21,361 nt of DNA, from contig DCIW01000209.1 in the NCBI GenBank assembly GCA_002317225.1, forward strand, positions 1 through 21,361, in the 5' to 3' direction. The notes beneath the pieces were generated by a model, which was not told the origin of the DNA, made no database searches, and worked only from the letters and a program-made list of their open reading frames with translations. Positions 1 through 7,274 of the stretch are shown piece after piece. The DNA comes from Prevotellaceae bacterium UBA1716. Lineage in GTDB: Bacteria; Bacteroidota; Bacteroidia; Bacteroidales; Bacteroidaceae. The position numbers and the translations under genes were made by a program. Numbering within the stretch: position 1 is the stretch's first letter; every line of letters starts with the position of its first letter.

Positions 1-79
1 TTATGTTAGAGCAACTTGCTGCTATTGCATCAAGGTCAACCGAGTTGACATCGTTGTTATGTTGTATTTCTAAAATCAT
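1..79 (-). CDS. 5' end of an unrecognised gene, cut by the window edge
   Basis: Reading the minus strand from the ATG at 79, 26 codons stay open to the window edge; the peptide begins MILEIQHNNDVNSVDLDAIA. The start overlaps the stop of the preceding pyrophosphohydrolase gene as ATGA (76-79), which supports translational coupling and makes this start credible. No family can be recognised from 26 residues and there is no signal peptide, so a cytoplasmic protein is likely. It probably shares the promoter of the upstream gene. Confidence 0.5.
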   Translation of the reverse strand, partial: MILEIQHNNDVNSVDLDAIAASCSNI

Positions 80-411
80 AATAGTTTTGGATTATTCTTA
101 TGGCGTTCCTTATCTCTATTTGTTTTCTTTTCGATATTCTTCTGCAAAGCCTCCGTAAGATTCACTCCCGTCTGGTTTGCAAGACAGAGCAAAACCCAAA
201 GCACGTCGGCCATCTCGTCTGCGGGATCTTGTGACTCTCCTGGTTTGAACGACTGGTCGCCGTACTTCCTCGACATGATACGAGCCAATTCGCCCACCTC
301 TTCGGTGAGGACTGCCATATTGGTCAGTTCGCTGAAATAGCGGACACCGTATTGCCGAATCCAATCGTCAACCATCTGTTGTGCCTCGTTAATCGTGATT
401 TCTTTATCCAT
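76..411 (-). CDS. MazG-type nucleotide pyrophosphohydrolase
   Basis: A 111-residue cytoplasmic protein of the all-alpha NTP pyrophosphohydrolase superfamily (MazG-like), which hydrolyses nucleoside triphosphates to the monophosphate and pyrophosphate and is usually linked to nucleotide-pool cleaning. The N-terminal half carries the helix with the metal-binding ExxE motif (LTEEVGELAR), followed by DPADEMADVLWVLLCLAN, whose DExAD acidic pattern supplies the second set of Mg2+ ligands. The length fits single-domain MazG proteins. The open frame extends upstream to an ATG at 459, but the start at 411 (MDKEITINEAQ) is preferred: it aligns with the usual N-terminus of the family and a -7 promoter box lies inside the longer version. 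The stop overlaps the next gene as ATGA. The substrate cannot be told from sequence. Confidence 0.85.
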   Translation of the reverse strand: MDKEITINEAQQMVDDWIRQYGVRYFSELTNMAVLTEEVGELARIMSRKYGDQSFKPGESQDPADEMADVLWVLLCLANQTGVNLTEALQKNIEKKTNRDKERHKNNPKLL

Positions 412-429
412 ATTTATATGATTTTCTTG

Positions 430-460
430 CAAATATATGCAATTCTTTTCAAATAGCAAA
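430..460 (-). promoter_or_regulatory. Bacteroidetes-type promoter of the MazG gene
   Basis: On the minus strand a -33 TTTG (457-460) and a -7 TATATTTG (430-437) are separated by 19 bp, matching the Bacteroidetes housekeeping sigma-factor consensus (TTG, 19-21 bp, TAnnTTTG). The expected transcription start is about 12 bases before the ATG at 411, which rules out the upstream ATG at 459 for this transcript. Confidence 0.6.
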
Positions 461-827
461 TATATTTCCCCACTTAATGCGAAATGACAGCATAATTATA
501 CCTCGATACAACCATAACCAGTACACTACATCCTGCGTTTACACTCTCTTTCACCAATCCAAAGTGTTACGAAAAAGTTATTGAGACGAAGTCGGCAATA
601 AAGAGCGAATATACTCTCTTTTACAGCTTATTATGTTGCTGAAGCTTCATTTTATGGTTCATTTTCAACGAAAAGCATTGTATTCAACATGCGAACCCTT
701 TCAAATCTCGATAACGAATTCGTAACATCACACAATGCCCTCTCTTATCGTCGTAGTAGGGATAGTTGGTGATGTGAGACTTAATGTTTTTATATATCAA
801 ATAATTGTATTTTGTAGTAGACAAAAG

Positions 828-861
828 TGGGGGGATATGCTGTTATCTTGGGGGGAAATGC
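828..861 (+). repeat. Direct repeat of a TGGGGGG box upstream of the B12 operon promoter
   Basis: TGGGGGGATATGC (828-840) and TGGGGGGAAATGC (849-861) match at 12 of 13 bases and are 21 bp apart start to start, which is two helical turns. The second copy ends 18 bp before the -33 box. Spacing and position suit a binding site for an activator or repressor dimer, but this is inference; no known regulator motif was recognised. Confidence 0.45.
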
Positions 862-879
862 AAATTATTGTGATTTTAT

Positions 880-910
880 TTTGATATAAATATAAAAAGG
901 TGTAAATTTG
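880..910 (+). promoter_or_regulatory. Promoter of the cobalamin uptake operon
   Basis: A -33 TTTG (880-883) and a -7 TAAATTTG (903-910) are separated by 19 bp, a full match to the Bacteroidetes promoter pattern. The start of transcription should fall a few bases downstream, so the transcript begins almost directly with the aptamer. No other promoter of this quality was noticed before 12229, so it probably drives all six downstream genes. Confidence 0.7.
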
Positions 911-911
911 C

Positions 912-1134
912 GGTGCATTTGGTTTTCGGTAGTCCGTAAACTCGGAGCCGAACTAAGATGGGAACGCAGTGCGATTCTGCGACATTACCCGATGCTGTGA
1001 GTCCTTGTTTTAAGGATAACGTATATAGAACCACTGGGAAATTTGGAATTTCGAAAAATCGAAACTTCGATAATTCGAAATTAATAAATTCTCGGGAAGG
1101 TAGCGTTATCAAGGATGAAGTCAGAAGACCTGCC
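912..1134 (+). ncRNA. Cobalamin riboswitch, class I-like
   Basis: The conserved cobalamin (B12-box) elements appear in order: GGTGCATTT (912-920), the GGGAA core (961-965) followed by the P5 hairpin with arms CGCAG/CTGCG, ACCCGATGCTGTGA (987-1000), CCACTGGGAA (1031-1040), GGGAAGG (1094-1100) and the closing GAAGTCAGAAGACCTGCC (1117-1134). A P7-type helix pairs GATAACG (1015-1021) with CGTTATC (1104-1110). The peripheral domain is enlarged by a long hairpin at 1047-1082. Between 1134 and the ATG at 1198 there is a short hairpin (TCCTC/GGGGA near 1154-1173) but no GC-rich stem with a U-run, so control of translation is more likely than transcription termination. It should lower expression of the operon when cobalamin is plentiful. 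Confidence 0.9.
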
Positions 1135-1197
1135 AGGTGCCAGTGTGAGAAGTCTCCTCGGGATTAAGGGGATGGATAGTTTTAATTATCAGGCAAA

Positions 1198-3267
1198 ATG
1201 CAAGTAGGGCGAACTGAGTTCGTTTTTGTTCTGTTGCTGTTTATCTGTAGTTGTGTTAATGCGCAGCAAACGGAAGTGCCATTCGATACGTTGCGAAATC
1301 TCGACAACGTGGTGGTGTGGGGCAGCAGGGACAAAGAGATTGTACCAAGTCAGAAGCTTGATGGCAAGAGGTTGGAAAGTCTTAGCAGCTTTTCGGTAGC
1401 CGATGCTATCAGGTACTTTGCTGGTGTGCAGATAAAGGACTACGGTGGTGTGGGTGGTCTGAAGACTGTTGATGTCCGCAGTATGGGCACCAACCACATG
1501 GGCGTGTTCTACGATGGCATTCAGTTGGGCAATGCACAGAACGGACAAGTGGACCTCGGCAAATACTCGCTCGACAACGTGGAGAGCATATCCCTGTATA
1601 ACGGACAGAAGTCGGACATCTTCCAACCAGCAAAGGATTATGGTTCGGCAGGAAGCATCTATATCCGTACTCGAAGGCCACAATTTGATGAAGGCAAGAA
1701 CTACAATGTGCGAGTTGCGATGAAAGGCGGATCGTTTGGCTTGCTCAATCCAAGTGTGCGATGGGAACAGAGATGGACTCCAAAACTCACCTCTTCGCTC
1801 AGTGCAGAATATGTGAATGCAACGGGTAAGTATAAGTTCCGTTACCGCAGAGTGCTTCAAGACGGCACAACTGCTTGGGACACAACTGCCGTTAGACAAA
1901 ACGGTGATATCCAGTCGTTCCGACTCGAAGGTTCGCTCTTCGGCAAACTCATAGATGGACAGTGGAATGTGAAAACATATTTTTATGATTCGGAGAAAGG
2001 AATTCCTGGTGCGATTGTGAATAATGTGTGGAAAAGAGAACAAAGACAGTGGGATAGGAATTTCTTTGCACAGGGTAACTACAAGAAGACATTTGGCGAT
2101 TATGAATTGATGATAAACGCCAAGTATGCCCACGACTATATGCGATACCTCAATCCTGATACTACGCTGATGTATCTGGACAACAAATTCTATCAGCAAG
2201 AAGCGTATATCTCAATTGCCAACCACTACAGCATAACGAACAACTGGGATGTGGCTCTCTCAACAGATTACCAATTCAACTACCTTGATGCTACCTTGCA
2301 GGATTTTGTGTATCCAAAGCGACACACGATGCTCTGGGCACTCGCTTCGACTTATAGTTTGGGGCGTTTTCGTGCAATGGTAAGTTTGCTTGGAACACAC
2401 ATCATCGAGAAGGTGACTCGCATCAAATATGCTGAAGACGACGAACTGCTCCCTGGAGCAGAAACGGGTACTCCCGACAATACCAATAAGTTTACTCCTG
2501 CAGTATTCATGTCGTTCCGTGCCTTGAAGGATAGCAACGACCTATTGTTCAGAGCATTCTACAAACGAATATTCCGAATGCCTACGTTCAACGACCTCTA
2601 CTATACTGACATCGGCAATATCGCCCTCAAACCTGAGTTTGCCACTCAATATAATATAGGTGTGACTTATCAGCATGATGAGGAAGAGGGATTCTTCAGA
2701 CATGTGGAGGCAAAGACAGATGTCTACTACAATCATGTGGACGATAAGATTATTGCCGTTCCGAAAGGTAGCGGACAGTATCGTTGGATGATGATGAATA
2801 TCGGACTTGTGAAGATAAAGGGTGTTGATGTGCAGATGAATGCGGTAATGGTTCCACATAGGGACTGGATGCTCAATGTCTCGCTCAAGTACACTTATCA
2901 GAAGGCACAGGACTTCAGCGACCCTACCGACAACGATCCTGTAGCGGGAACATACGGAGGACAGATAGCATATATCCCTTGGCACAGCGGTTCGGTGATA
3001 GGCAATCTCACTTGGAAAGGGTGGGGGATGAACTATTCGTTTGTATATGTAGGCGAACGCTATCATGTATCGAGCAATATTCTTGCCAATCACGAAGAAC
3101 CTTGGTACACTCACGATCTCTCGCTGACAAAGGATGTGAAACTGTGGGGATGCAAGGTGAATCTTGCTCTTGAGTGCAATAACGTGCTTAATCAGCAGTA
3201 TGATGTGATATTGAATTATCCGATGCCGGGTAGGAATTGGAAAGGGATCATTAAGTGGAATTTTTAA
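1198..3267 (+). CDS. btuB: BtuB-type TonB-dependent cobalamin receptor
   Basis: A 689-residue outer-membrane receptor that should import cobalamin using TonB-ExbBD energy. Residues 1-22 form a signal peptide ending VNA-QQ. A TonB-box-like stretch (NVVVWGS) lies near residue 37, followed by a plug domain to about residue 155 with FAGVQIKDYGG and DVRSMGTNHMGVFYDG, both typical of BtuB plugs. The rest is a 22-strand type barrel ending in the terminal aromatic KWNF. Length fits the family (600-700). The cobalamin riboswitch directly upstream and the BtuG-type gene two bases after its stop fix the substrate as a corrinoid with good confidence. No SusC-type N-terminal carboxypeptidase-like extension is present, so it is not a SusC transporter. 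Whether it prefers cobalamin or another corrinoid cannot be read from sequence. Confidence 0.92.
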   Translation: MQVGRTEFVFVLLLFICSCVNAQQTEVPFDTLRNLDNVVVWGSRDKEIVPSQKLDGKRLESLSSFSVADAIRYFAGVQIKDYGGVGGLKTVDVRSMGTNHMGVFYDGIQLGNAQNGQVDLGKYSLDNVESISLYNGQKSDIFQPAKDYGSAGSIYIRTRRPQFDEGKNYNVRVAMKGGSFGLLNPSVRWEQRWTPKLTSSLSAEYVNATGKYKFRYRRVLQDGTTAWDTTAVRQNGDIQSFRLEGSLFGKLIDGQWNVKTYFYDSEKGIPGAIVNNVWKREQRQWDRNFFAQGNYKKTFGDYELMINAKYAHDYMRYLNPDTTLMYLDNKFYQQEAYISIANHYSITNNWDVALSTDYQFNYLDATLQDFVYPKRHTMLWALASTYSLGRFRAMVSLLGTHIIEKVTRIKYAEDDELLPGAETGTPDNTNKFTPAVFMSFRALKDSNDLLFRAFYKRIFRMPTFNDLYYTDIGNIALKPEFATQYNIGVTYQHDEEEGFFRHVEAKTDVYYNHVDDKIIAVPKGSGQYRWMMMNIGLVKIKGVDVQMNAVMVPHRDWMLNVSLKYTYQKAQDFSDPTDNDPVAGTYGGQIAYIPWHSGSVIGNLTWKGWGMNYSFVYVGERYHVSSNILANHEEPWYTHDLSLTKDVKLWGCKVNLALECNNVLNQQYDVILNYPMPGRNWKGIIKWNF

Positions 3268-3269
3268 GA

Positions 3270-4448
3270 ATGAAAAGATATTTGCTCATATTATTTGTTG
3301 CATTTGTTGTGATAGGCTGTCGCAAAGATGTCGTTGTGTTCATTCCCGAAATAGAGGATGTGGACAAGGGCGATACTATTGTGAACAAATGGGCACTCGA
3401 CAATGAGTTTGAGAGTATAGATGGATTCTATCTTTTGAATGAGGGCAATATGGGTTCGAACAAGTCGACACTCGACTATTACGACTATGCTTCGGGTACT
3501 TATACCCGCAATATATATGGCAATGCAAACCCTACGGTGCCTAAGGAAATGGGAGATGTGGGCAATGATATCGCCATTTATGGAGATAGGCTTTATGCCG
3601 TGATCAATTGCTCAAACAAGGTTGAGGTGATGAACAAATATACTGCCGAACGCATAGGGCAAATCAATGTGCCAAACTGCAGATATATCCGTTTCCATGA
3701 TGGTTATGCCTATTTGACAAGTTATGCAGGACCAGTGCAGATTACTCCTGATTATAAGCAGAGGGGTTATGTTGCAAAGATTGATACTGCTACACTTCAG
3801 GTGGTGGATACTTGTGTGGTAGGTTTCCAACCCGATGAACTGGAGATAGCGGGCGGTAAGATTTATGTGGCAAATTCGGGTGGTTATATGGTTCCAAACT
3901 ATGAGAGCACTGTTTCGGTGATTGATATCGAATCGTTCACGGAAATCAAACGTGTAGAGGTGGCAATCAATCTGCATCATCTCCGTGCTGATAATCATGG
4001 ACAACTCTGGGTGAGCAGTCGAGGCGACTATTATACGGTACCTTCAAAGCTCTATTGTATAGATATGAATACAGACTTGCTGACAGATTCGATTGATGTT
4101 TCGGTAAGCAATTATCACCTTGATGGCGACTCCTTATATATATATGGAACGGAGTGGAGTTATGTGACTATGGATTGGGATATCACTTACGGAATAGTTG
4201 ATGTGAAGAAGCACGAACTTGTCACCAAGAATTTCATAACTGATGGTACGGAAACGAAAATCCGAATGCCTTATGGAATTAAGGTCAATCCTATCACAAA
4301 AGATATATATGTGACTGATGCAAAGAATTATGTCTCACCGGGAACACTCTATTGTTTCGGTAAGGATGGAGTGATGAAATGGAGTGTGAGAACAGGTGAT
4401 ATTCCTGCACATTTCGTTTTCTTGGGAAAAAGGAAAAAGACCCTCTAA
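3270..4448 (+). CDS. btuG: BtuG-type surface lipoprotein (YncE/DUF5074-like beta-propeller)
   Basis: A 392-residue lipoprotein with a type II signal peptide (lipobox VIGC, lipidated Cys17). The mature part reads as a seven-bladed propeller of the YncE/DUF5074 kind: repeated units such as YAVINCSNKVEVMNKYT, GYVAKIDTATLQVVDTC, STVSVIDIESFTEIKRVEV and a late NPITKDIYVTDAKNY. In Bacteroides, BtuG proteins are surface lipoproteins that bind cobalamin very tightly and pass it to BtuB, on which they sit as a lid. Position directly after btuB fits that role. The start at 3270 is chosen over an ATG at 3255, because the later Met gives a clean signal peptide and avoids overlap with btuB, whose stop ends at 3267. 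The two genes are almost certainly co-translated. Cobalamin-contacting residues were not assigned. Confidence 0.85.
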   Translation: MKRYLLILFVAFVVIGCRKDVVVFIPEIEDVDKGDTIVNKWALDNEFESIDGFYLLNEGNMGSNKSTLDYYDYASGTYTRNIYGNANPTVPKEMGDVGNDIAIYGDRLYAVINCSNKVEVMNKYTAERIGQINVPNCRYIRFHDGYAYLTSYAGPVQITPDYKQRGYVAKIDTATLQVVDTCVVGFQPDELEIAGGKIYVANSGGYMVPNYESTVSVIDIESFTEIKRVEVAINLHHLRADNHGQLWVSSRGDYYTVPSKLYCIDMNTDLLTDSIDVSVSNYHLDGDSLYIYGTEWSYVTMDWDITYGIVDVKKHELVTKNFITDGTETKIRMPYGIKVNPITKDIYVTDAKNYVSPGTLYCFGKDGVMKWSVRTGDIPAHFVFLGKRKKTL

Positions 4449-4449
4449 A

Positions 4450-4463
4450 TCTCCCTAGGGAGA
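4450..4463. repeat. 14-bp perfect palindrome after btuG
   Basis: TCTCCCTAGGGAGA starts two bases after the btuG stop codon. It is a perfect palindrome with no loop and no following T-run, so it is a poor intrinsic terminator. It could be an mRNA processing or stabilising hairpin between the receptor pair and the downstream surface genes. The function is not known. Confidence 0.35.
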
Positions 4464-4530
4464 CTTGCCTGTGGATATAAAGGCTTCGCTATGAAAATAG
4501 TTTGAAATAAATTAAAAACGAAATACAAAA

Positions 4531-5718
4531 ATGTCATTTAAAGTAATAAATTCTTTTAAAGTTAATGTGTTTGGTGCAGCACTCGTCGTGATGACGAGTG
4601 CTTATGCACAATCTCCTTACATCAGTAAGGTTTATGAGTATCGTCCTGCTCCTGGTCAGTTTGTGAATGATCTCCCAGAATGGGAAGAGGGCGATGATGA
4701 GAATGATATGCGAATAAAAGCAGAGGAATGCCTCGTTGACCATGAGCAGATAATGATTTCGCTCGGTGGATGGGGCGGATATGTTGTGTTTGGCTTCGAC
4801 CACACAATCCCTAACGTAAAGGGGCAATACGATATGAAAATTCTGGGCAATGCCTTCTATGCAAATGCCAATCCTAATGATACAACAGCACTCGGAGGAA
4901 GTGCCGAACCAGGTATTGTGATGGTGAGTCATGATGCAAACGGCAATGGAAGACCCGATGATGCTTGGTACGAACTTGCAGGAAGCGATTATTATAAGTC
5001 GACCACAAAGCACAATTATTCTTGCACATACTACCGACCATCTGCAAGCCATGTAGCTACCCCAGACACGGATTACCCATATCTCAACGATACAACTTAT
5101 ATTCGTTGGGAGGATAATTACGGGGAATCGGGTTATATTTCAAAAAATATATACCACAAGCAGAACTACTACCCTAATTGGATAGAAGAAGACTCATATA
5201 CTCTCACGGGTTCGCGACTCCGTAACAACGGAATTGATGAGAGCGGAACAGGGCATTATTATGTGCTTTATTGCTTTGATTGGGGATATGTGGACAACCA
5301 ACCTAACACTTCGGGATATACTGCAACTGATGAGGTGATGGATGTGGAGATTCCTCATGTATCGGAATTTATGATTGATTGGGCAGTTGATTCAGAAGGC
5401 AATCATGTTGATCTGCCTGGAGTAGATTTCGTTAAGGTGTATACTGGTGTCAATCAGTATAATGGTTGGCTTGGCGAAGCAAGTACTGAAGTGATGGATG
5501 CATGGGATCTTCACATGCTCGATGCTGACGGAAAAGAGATACCTGCAGGAATACGTGATATAAAGGGCGAAAACGAAGACGAAGATGGCAATAATCATAA
5601 GGGTAATCTGGTAGGTGGAATCTTCACTCTTGATGGTCGAAGAGTAGAAGACCTGACAAAACCGGGAACTTATATTATTAAGGGAAGAACAAAGACTAAA
5701 AAGATAGTGGTAAGATGA
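4531..5718 (+). CDS. Cobalamin-locus cell-surface protein with calcium loop and sorting tail
   Basis: A 395-residue exported protein. Residues 1-26 form a signal peptide ending AYA-Q. The main domain (about 30-330) contains the blocks MISLGGWGGYVVFGFDH, KILGNAFY, PGIVMVSHDANGNGRPDD, WYELAGS, YYPNWIEE and VDFVKVYTGVNQYNGWLGE, which I recognise as the pattern of uncharacterised 'cell surface protein' genes that accompany btuB/btuG in Bacteroidales. DANGNGRPDD (135-144) is an EF-hand or thrombospondin-type calcium loop. The C-terminus (about 360-395; GGIFTLDGRRV, then GTYIIKG and KKIVVR) is a Bacteroidales C-terminal sorting-type tail, so the protein is probably secreted and surface-anchored rather than a lipoprotein. 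It starts 82 bp after btuG and overlaps the next gene as ATGA. A role in corrinoid capture is inferred from the operon only. Confidence 0.75.
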   Translation: MSFKVINSFKVNVFGAALVVMTSAYAQSPYISKVYEYRPAPGQFVNDLPEWEEGDDENDMRIKAEECLVDHEQIMISLGGWGGYVVFGFDHTIPNVKGQYDMKILGNAFYANANPNDTTALGGSAEPGIVMVSHDANGNGRPDDAWYELAGSDYYKSTTKHNYSCTYYRPSASHVATPDTDYPYLNDTTYIRWEDNYGESGYISKNIYHKQNYYPNWIEEDSYTLTGSRLRNNGIDESGTGHYYVLYCFDWGYVDNQPNTSGYTATDEVMDVEIPHVSEFMIDWAVDSEGNHVDLPGVDFVKVYTGVNQYNGWLGEASTEVMDAWDLHMLDADGKEIPAGIRDIKGENEDEDGNNHKGNLVGGIFTLDGRRVEDLTKPGTYIIKGRTKTKKIVVR

Positions 5719-7259
5719 AAAAGTATTCATTTATTGCACTTTGTCTGTGCGTATTCTGCAATCTCAATGCTCAGGAGGTTTACACTCTTGATCTTGAAAG
5801 TTCAGATTATGAGTTTTTTGCAGACAAAGAATACTGGAAAGAAACATACAATACACAAGAGAGCATACTCTCTTTTAATGACGGTATGTTCAACTTCTCA
5901 CACATTCCTGGTCAGTTTGGCGGAACAGATGTGGGAGGTGGTATGTCGTATTGGGATGGTTTCACTATTTGCAAAAGTGGTGATACTACCGACTACGGAA
6001 TGATAGGCAATAGCGATGGATGGGTTTCTCAGCAGTGGGGATGTATGGCAGGAGGAGGATTGAACTCCAACTTCCAAACAGAACAAGGTAAGCCTTATCT
6101 CGTGGCTTATTGGGGCTATTATTATGAGACTGAAGGGGTTCATGCTTGTCAGGTGGATTTTGATGGAGAAACTCACCGTGTGAAGGGAACATACATCTGC
6201 AATCATCCTTGGCCTTATTATGGTAATATTCACGGAGATGGATTTGCTGGAGCATTTGCTACCGAAGGCGACTACTTCACTATTACTGCTCATGGTATGC
6301 TGAATGGTGAAGATACCGGAAGTTCTGTTACAATGACTCTTGCAGAAAACGATGGTAGCAGTACGCAACAAGAAGATGGTTGGCCAAAAGGACTTGTTCA
6401 GAGCAAGGAATGGCAATGGATGGATCTTTCCGAACTTGGAGAGGTGGGTGCTGTTTATTTCACTATGGCTACAAGTGATGCAGACCCTCTTTATGGTCCA
6501 AACACTGCAGTTTATTTTTGTCTTGACAAGATGCAGATTTATGAGCATGAAGAGACATCTTTGCCAGCACGACCAACAGGATTAACTGCATCGGATATCA
6601 CCGAAAATTCTGTTACGCTATCATGGAATGTTGTAGACTATGCAGAAAAATACTCTGTCTATCTTGATGGTGAGAAATTGACTGAGACTACTAAGACATC
6701 ATATACTTTCAAAGGTCTTTATCCTTATCGCAAATACTCGCTCAAGGTGGTTGCAAACAATCAAAATGGTGAGAGTGATCCTGCTTCTATTGAAGTTCAA
6801 ACCATTGATGTTACACCACCTTCAGCACCTTCAGATATAACCGTAACTCCAATCAACTGCTATAAGGTTCAACTTAATTGGACTGCTTCTACTGATAATG
6901 TGCAGGTTACTCGATATATAGTATATGTAGATGGAAAAGCATTGCAGAAAATAAAGACAAACTCATACACCATTACAGGACTTGATCCTTGCACAAAATA
7001 TGATGTCGAAATCTCTGCCATAGATGATTCAAAGAATGAATCTGCAAGGACTCACATCACTATTGTCACTCCTAAAGCTGCTGGCGCTGTTGACGGAGAT
7101 GTGAACAATGATGGTGTAGTTGATGTAAATGATATCCATCATCTCTCTGACATCATTACAGGGAAGGTGAATACTCGTTCCATGATGGGTGACTTGAACG
7201 GCGACAACGCTATCTCAATTCTTGATTTGGTAAAACTTATTTATTTAATTAACCAATAA
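5715..7259 (+). CDS. DUF4465-FnIII-FnIII-dockerin surface protein (possible B12-binding accessory)
   Basis: A 514-residue exported protein with a signal peptide (1-20, NLNAQ). Residues 22-277 are a DUF4465-type domain: it carries the SYWDGFT motif (78-84), a YFTITAHG strand, and ends WMDLSELGEVGAVYFTM then AVYFCLDKMQI. Two fibronectin type III domains follow (about 283-363 and 367-453; each has PxxPxxLT/IT, LSW or LNW, and a YxxxxxGL strand). The C-terminus (459-514) is a dockerin-like pair of calcium loops, DVNNDGVVDVND (461-472) and DLNGDNAISILD (493-504). It overlaps the previous gene as ATGA and is 15 bp from the next, so it belongs to the B12 operon. BtuH is a known family of surface cobalamin-binding proteins in Bacteroides B12 loci; this protein may play that role, but that is inference. 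It lacks the sorting tail found in its two flanking neighbours. Confidence 0.75.
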   Translation: MKKYSFIALCLCVFCNLNAQEVYTLDLESSDYEFFADKEYWKETYNTQESILSFNDGMFNFSHIPGQFGGTDVGGGMSYWDGFTICKSGDTTDYGMIGNSDGWVSQQWGCMAGGGLNSNFQTEQGKPYLVAYWGYYYETEGVHACQVDFDGETHRVKGTYICNHPWPYYGNIHGDGFAGAFATEGDYFTITAHGMLNGEDTGSSVTMTLAENDGSSTQQEDGWPKGLVQSKEWQWMDLSELGEVGAVYFTMATSDADPLYGPNTAVYFCLDKMQIYEHEETSLPARPTGLTASDITENSVTLSWNVVDYAEKYSVYLDGEKLTETTKTSYTFKGLYPYRKYSLKVVANNQNGESDPASIEVQTIDVTPPSAPSDITVTPINCYKVQLNWTASTDNVQVTRYIVYVDGKALQKIKTNSYTITGLDPCTKYDVEISAIDDSKNESARTHITIVTPKAAGAVDGDVNNDGVVDVNDIHHLSDIITGKVNTRSMMGDLNGDNAISILDLVKLIYLINQ

Positions 7260-7274
7260 TAATCAAAACTCACA

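Larger units (their letters stand above)
460..1197. other. 738-bp gene-free region ahead of the cobalamin operon
   Basis: No credible coding sequence is seen. The short open frames here lack family features, and those between 876 and 1167 lie on the riboswitch. From 460 to about 820 the DNA is AT-rich with one weak nested inverted repeat (725-775). From 828 it carries two TGGGGGG boxes, a promoter (880-910) and the cobalamin riboswitch (912-1134). The part from 480 to 720 holds nothing I can name. Confidence 0.7.

Noticed and set aside
412..459. Upstream ATG giving a 127-residue MazG protein
   Set aside because: A consensus -7 box lies inside this stretch, and the extra residues do not fit the family N-terminus.
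958..1167. 69-codon plus-strand open frame upstream of btuB
   Set aside because: It is the riboswitch; the conserved bases are explained by the aptamer, not by coding.
1189..2199. 336-codon open frame on the minus strand opposite btuB
   Set aside because: It lies wholly opposite a well-supported receptor gene, starts with no signal or family pattern, and is explained by the codon bias of the plus strand.
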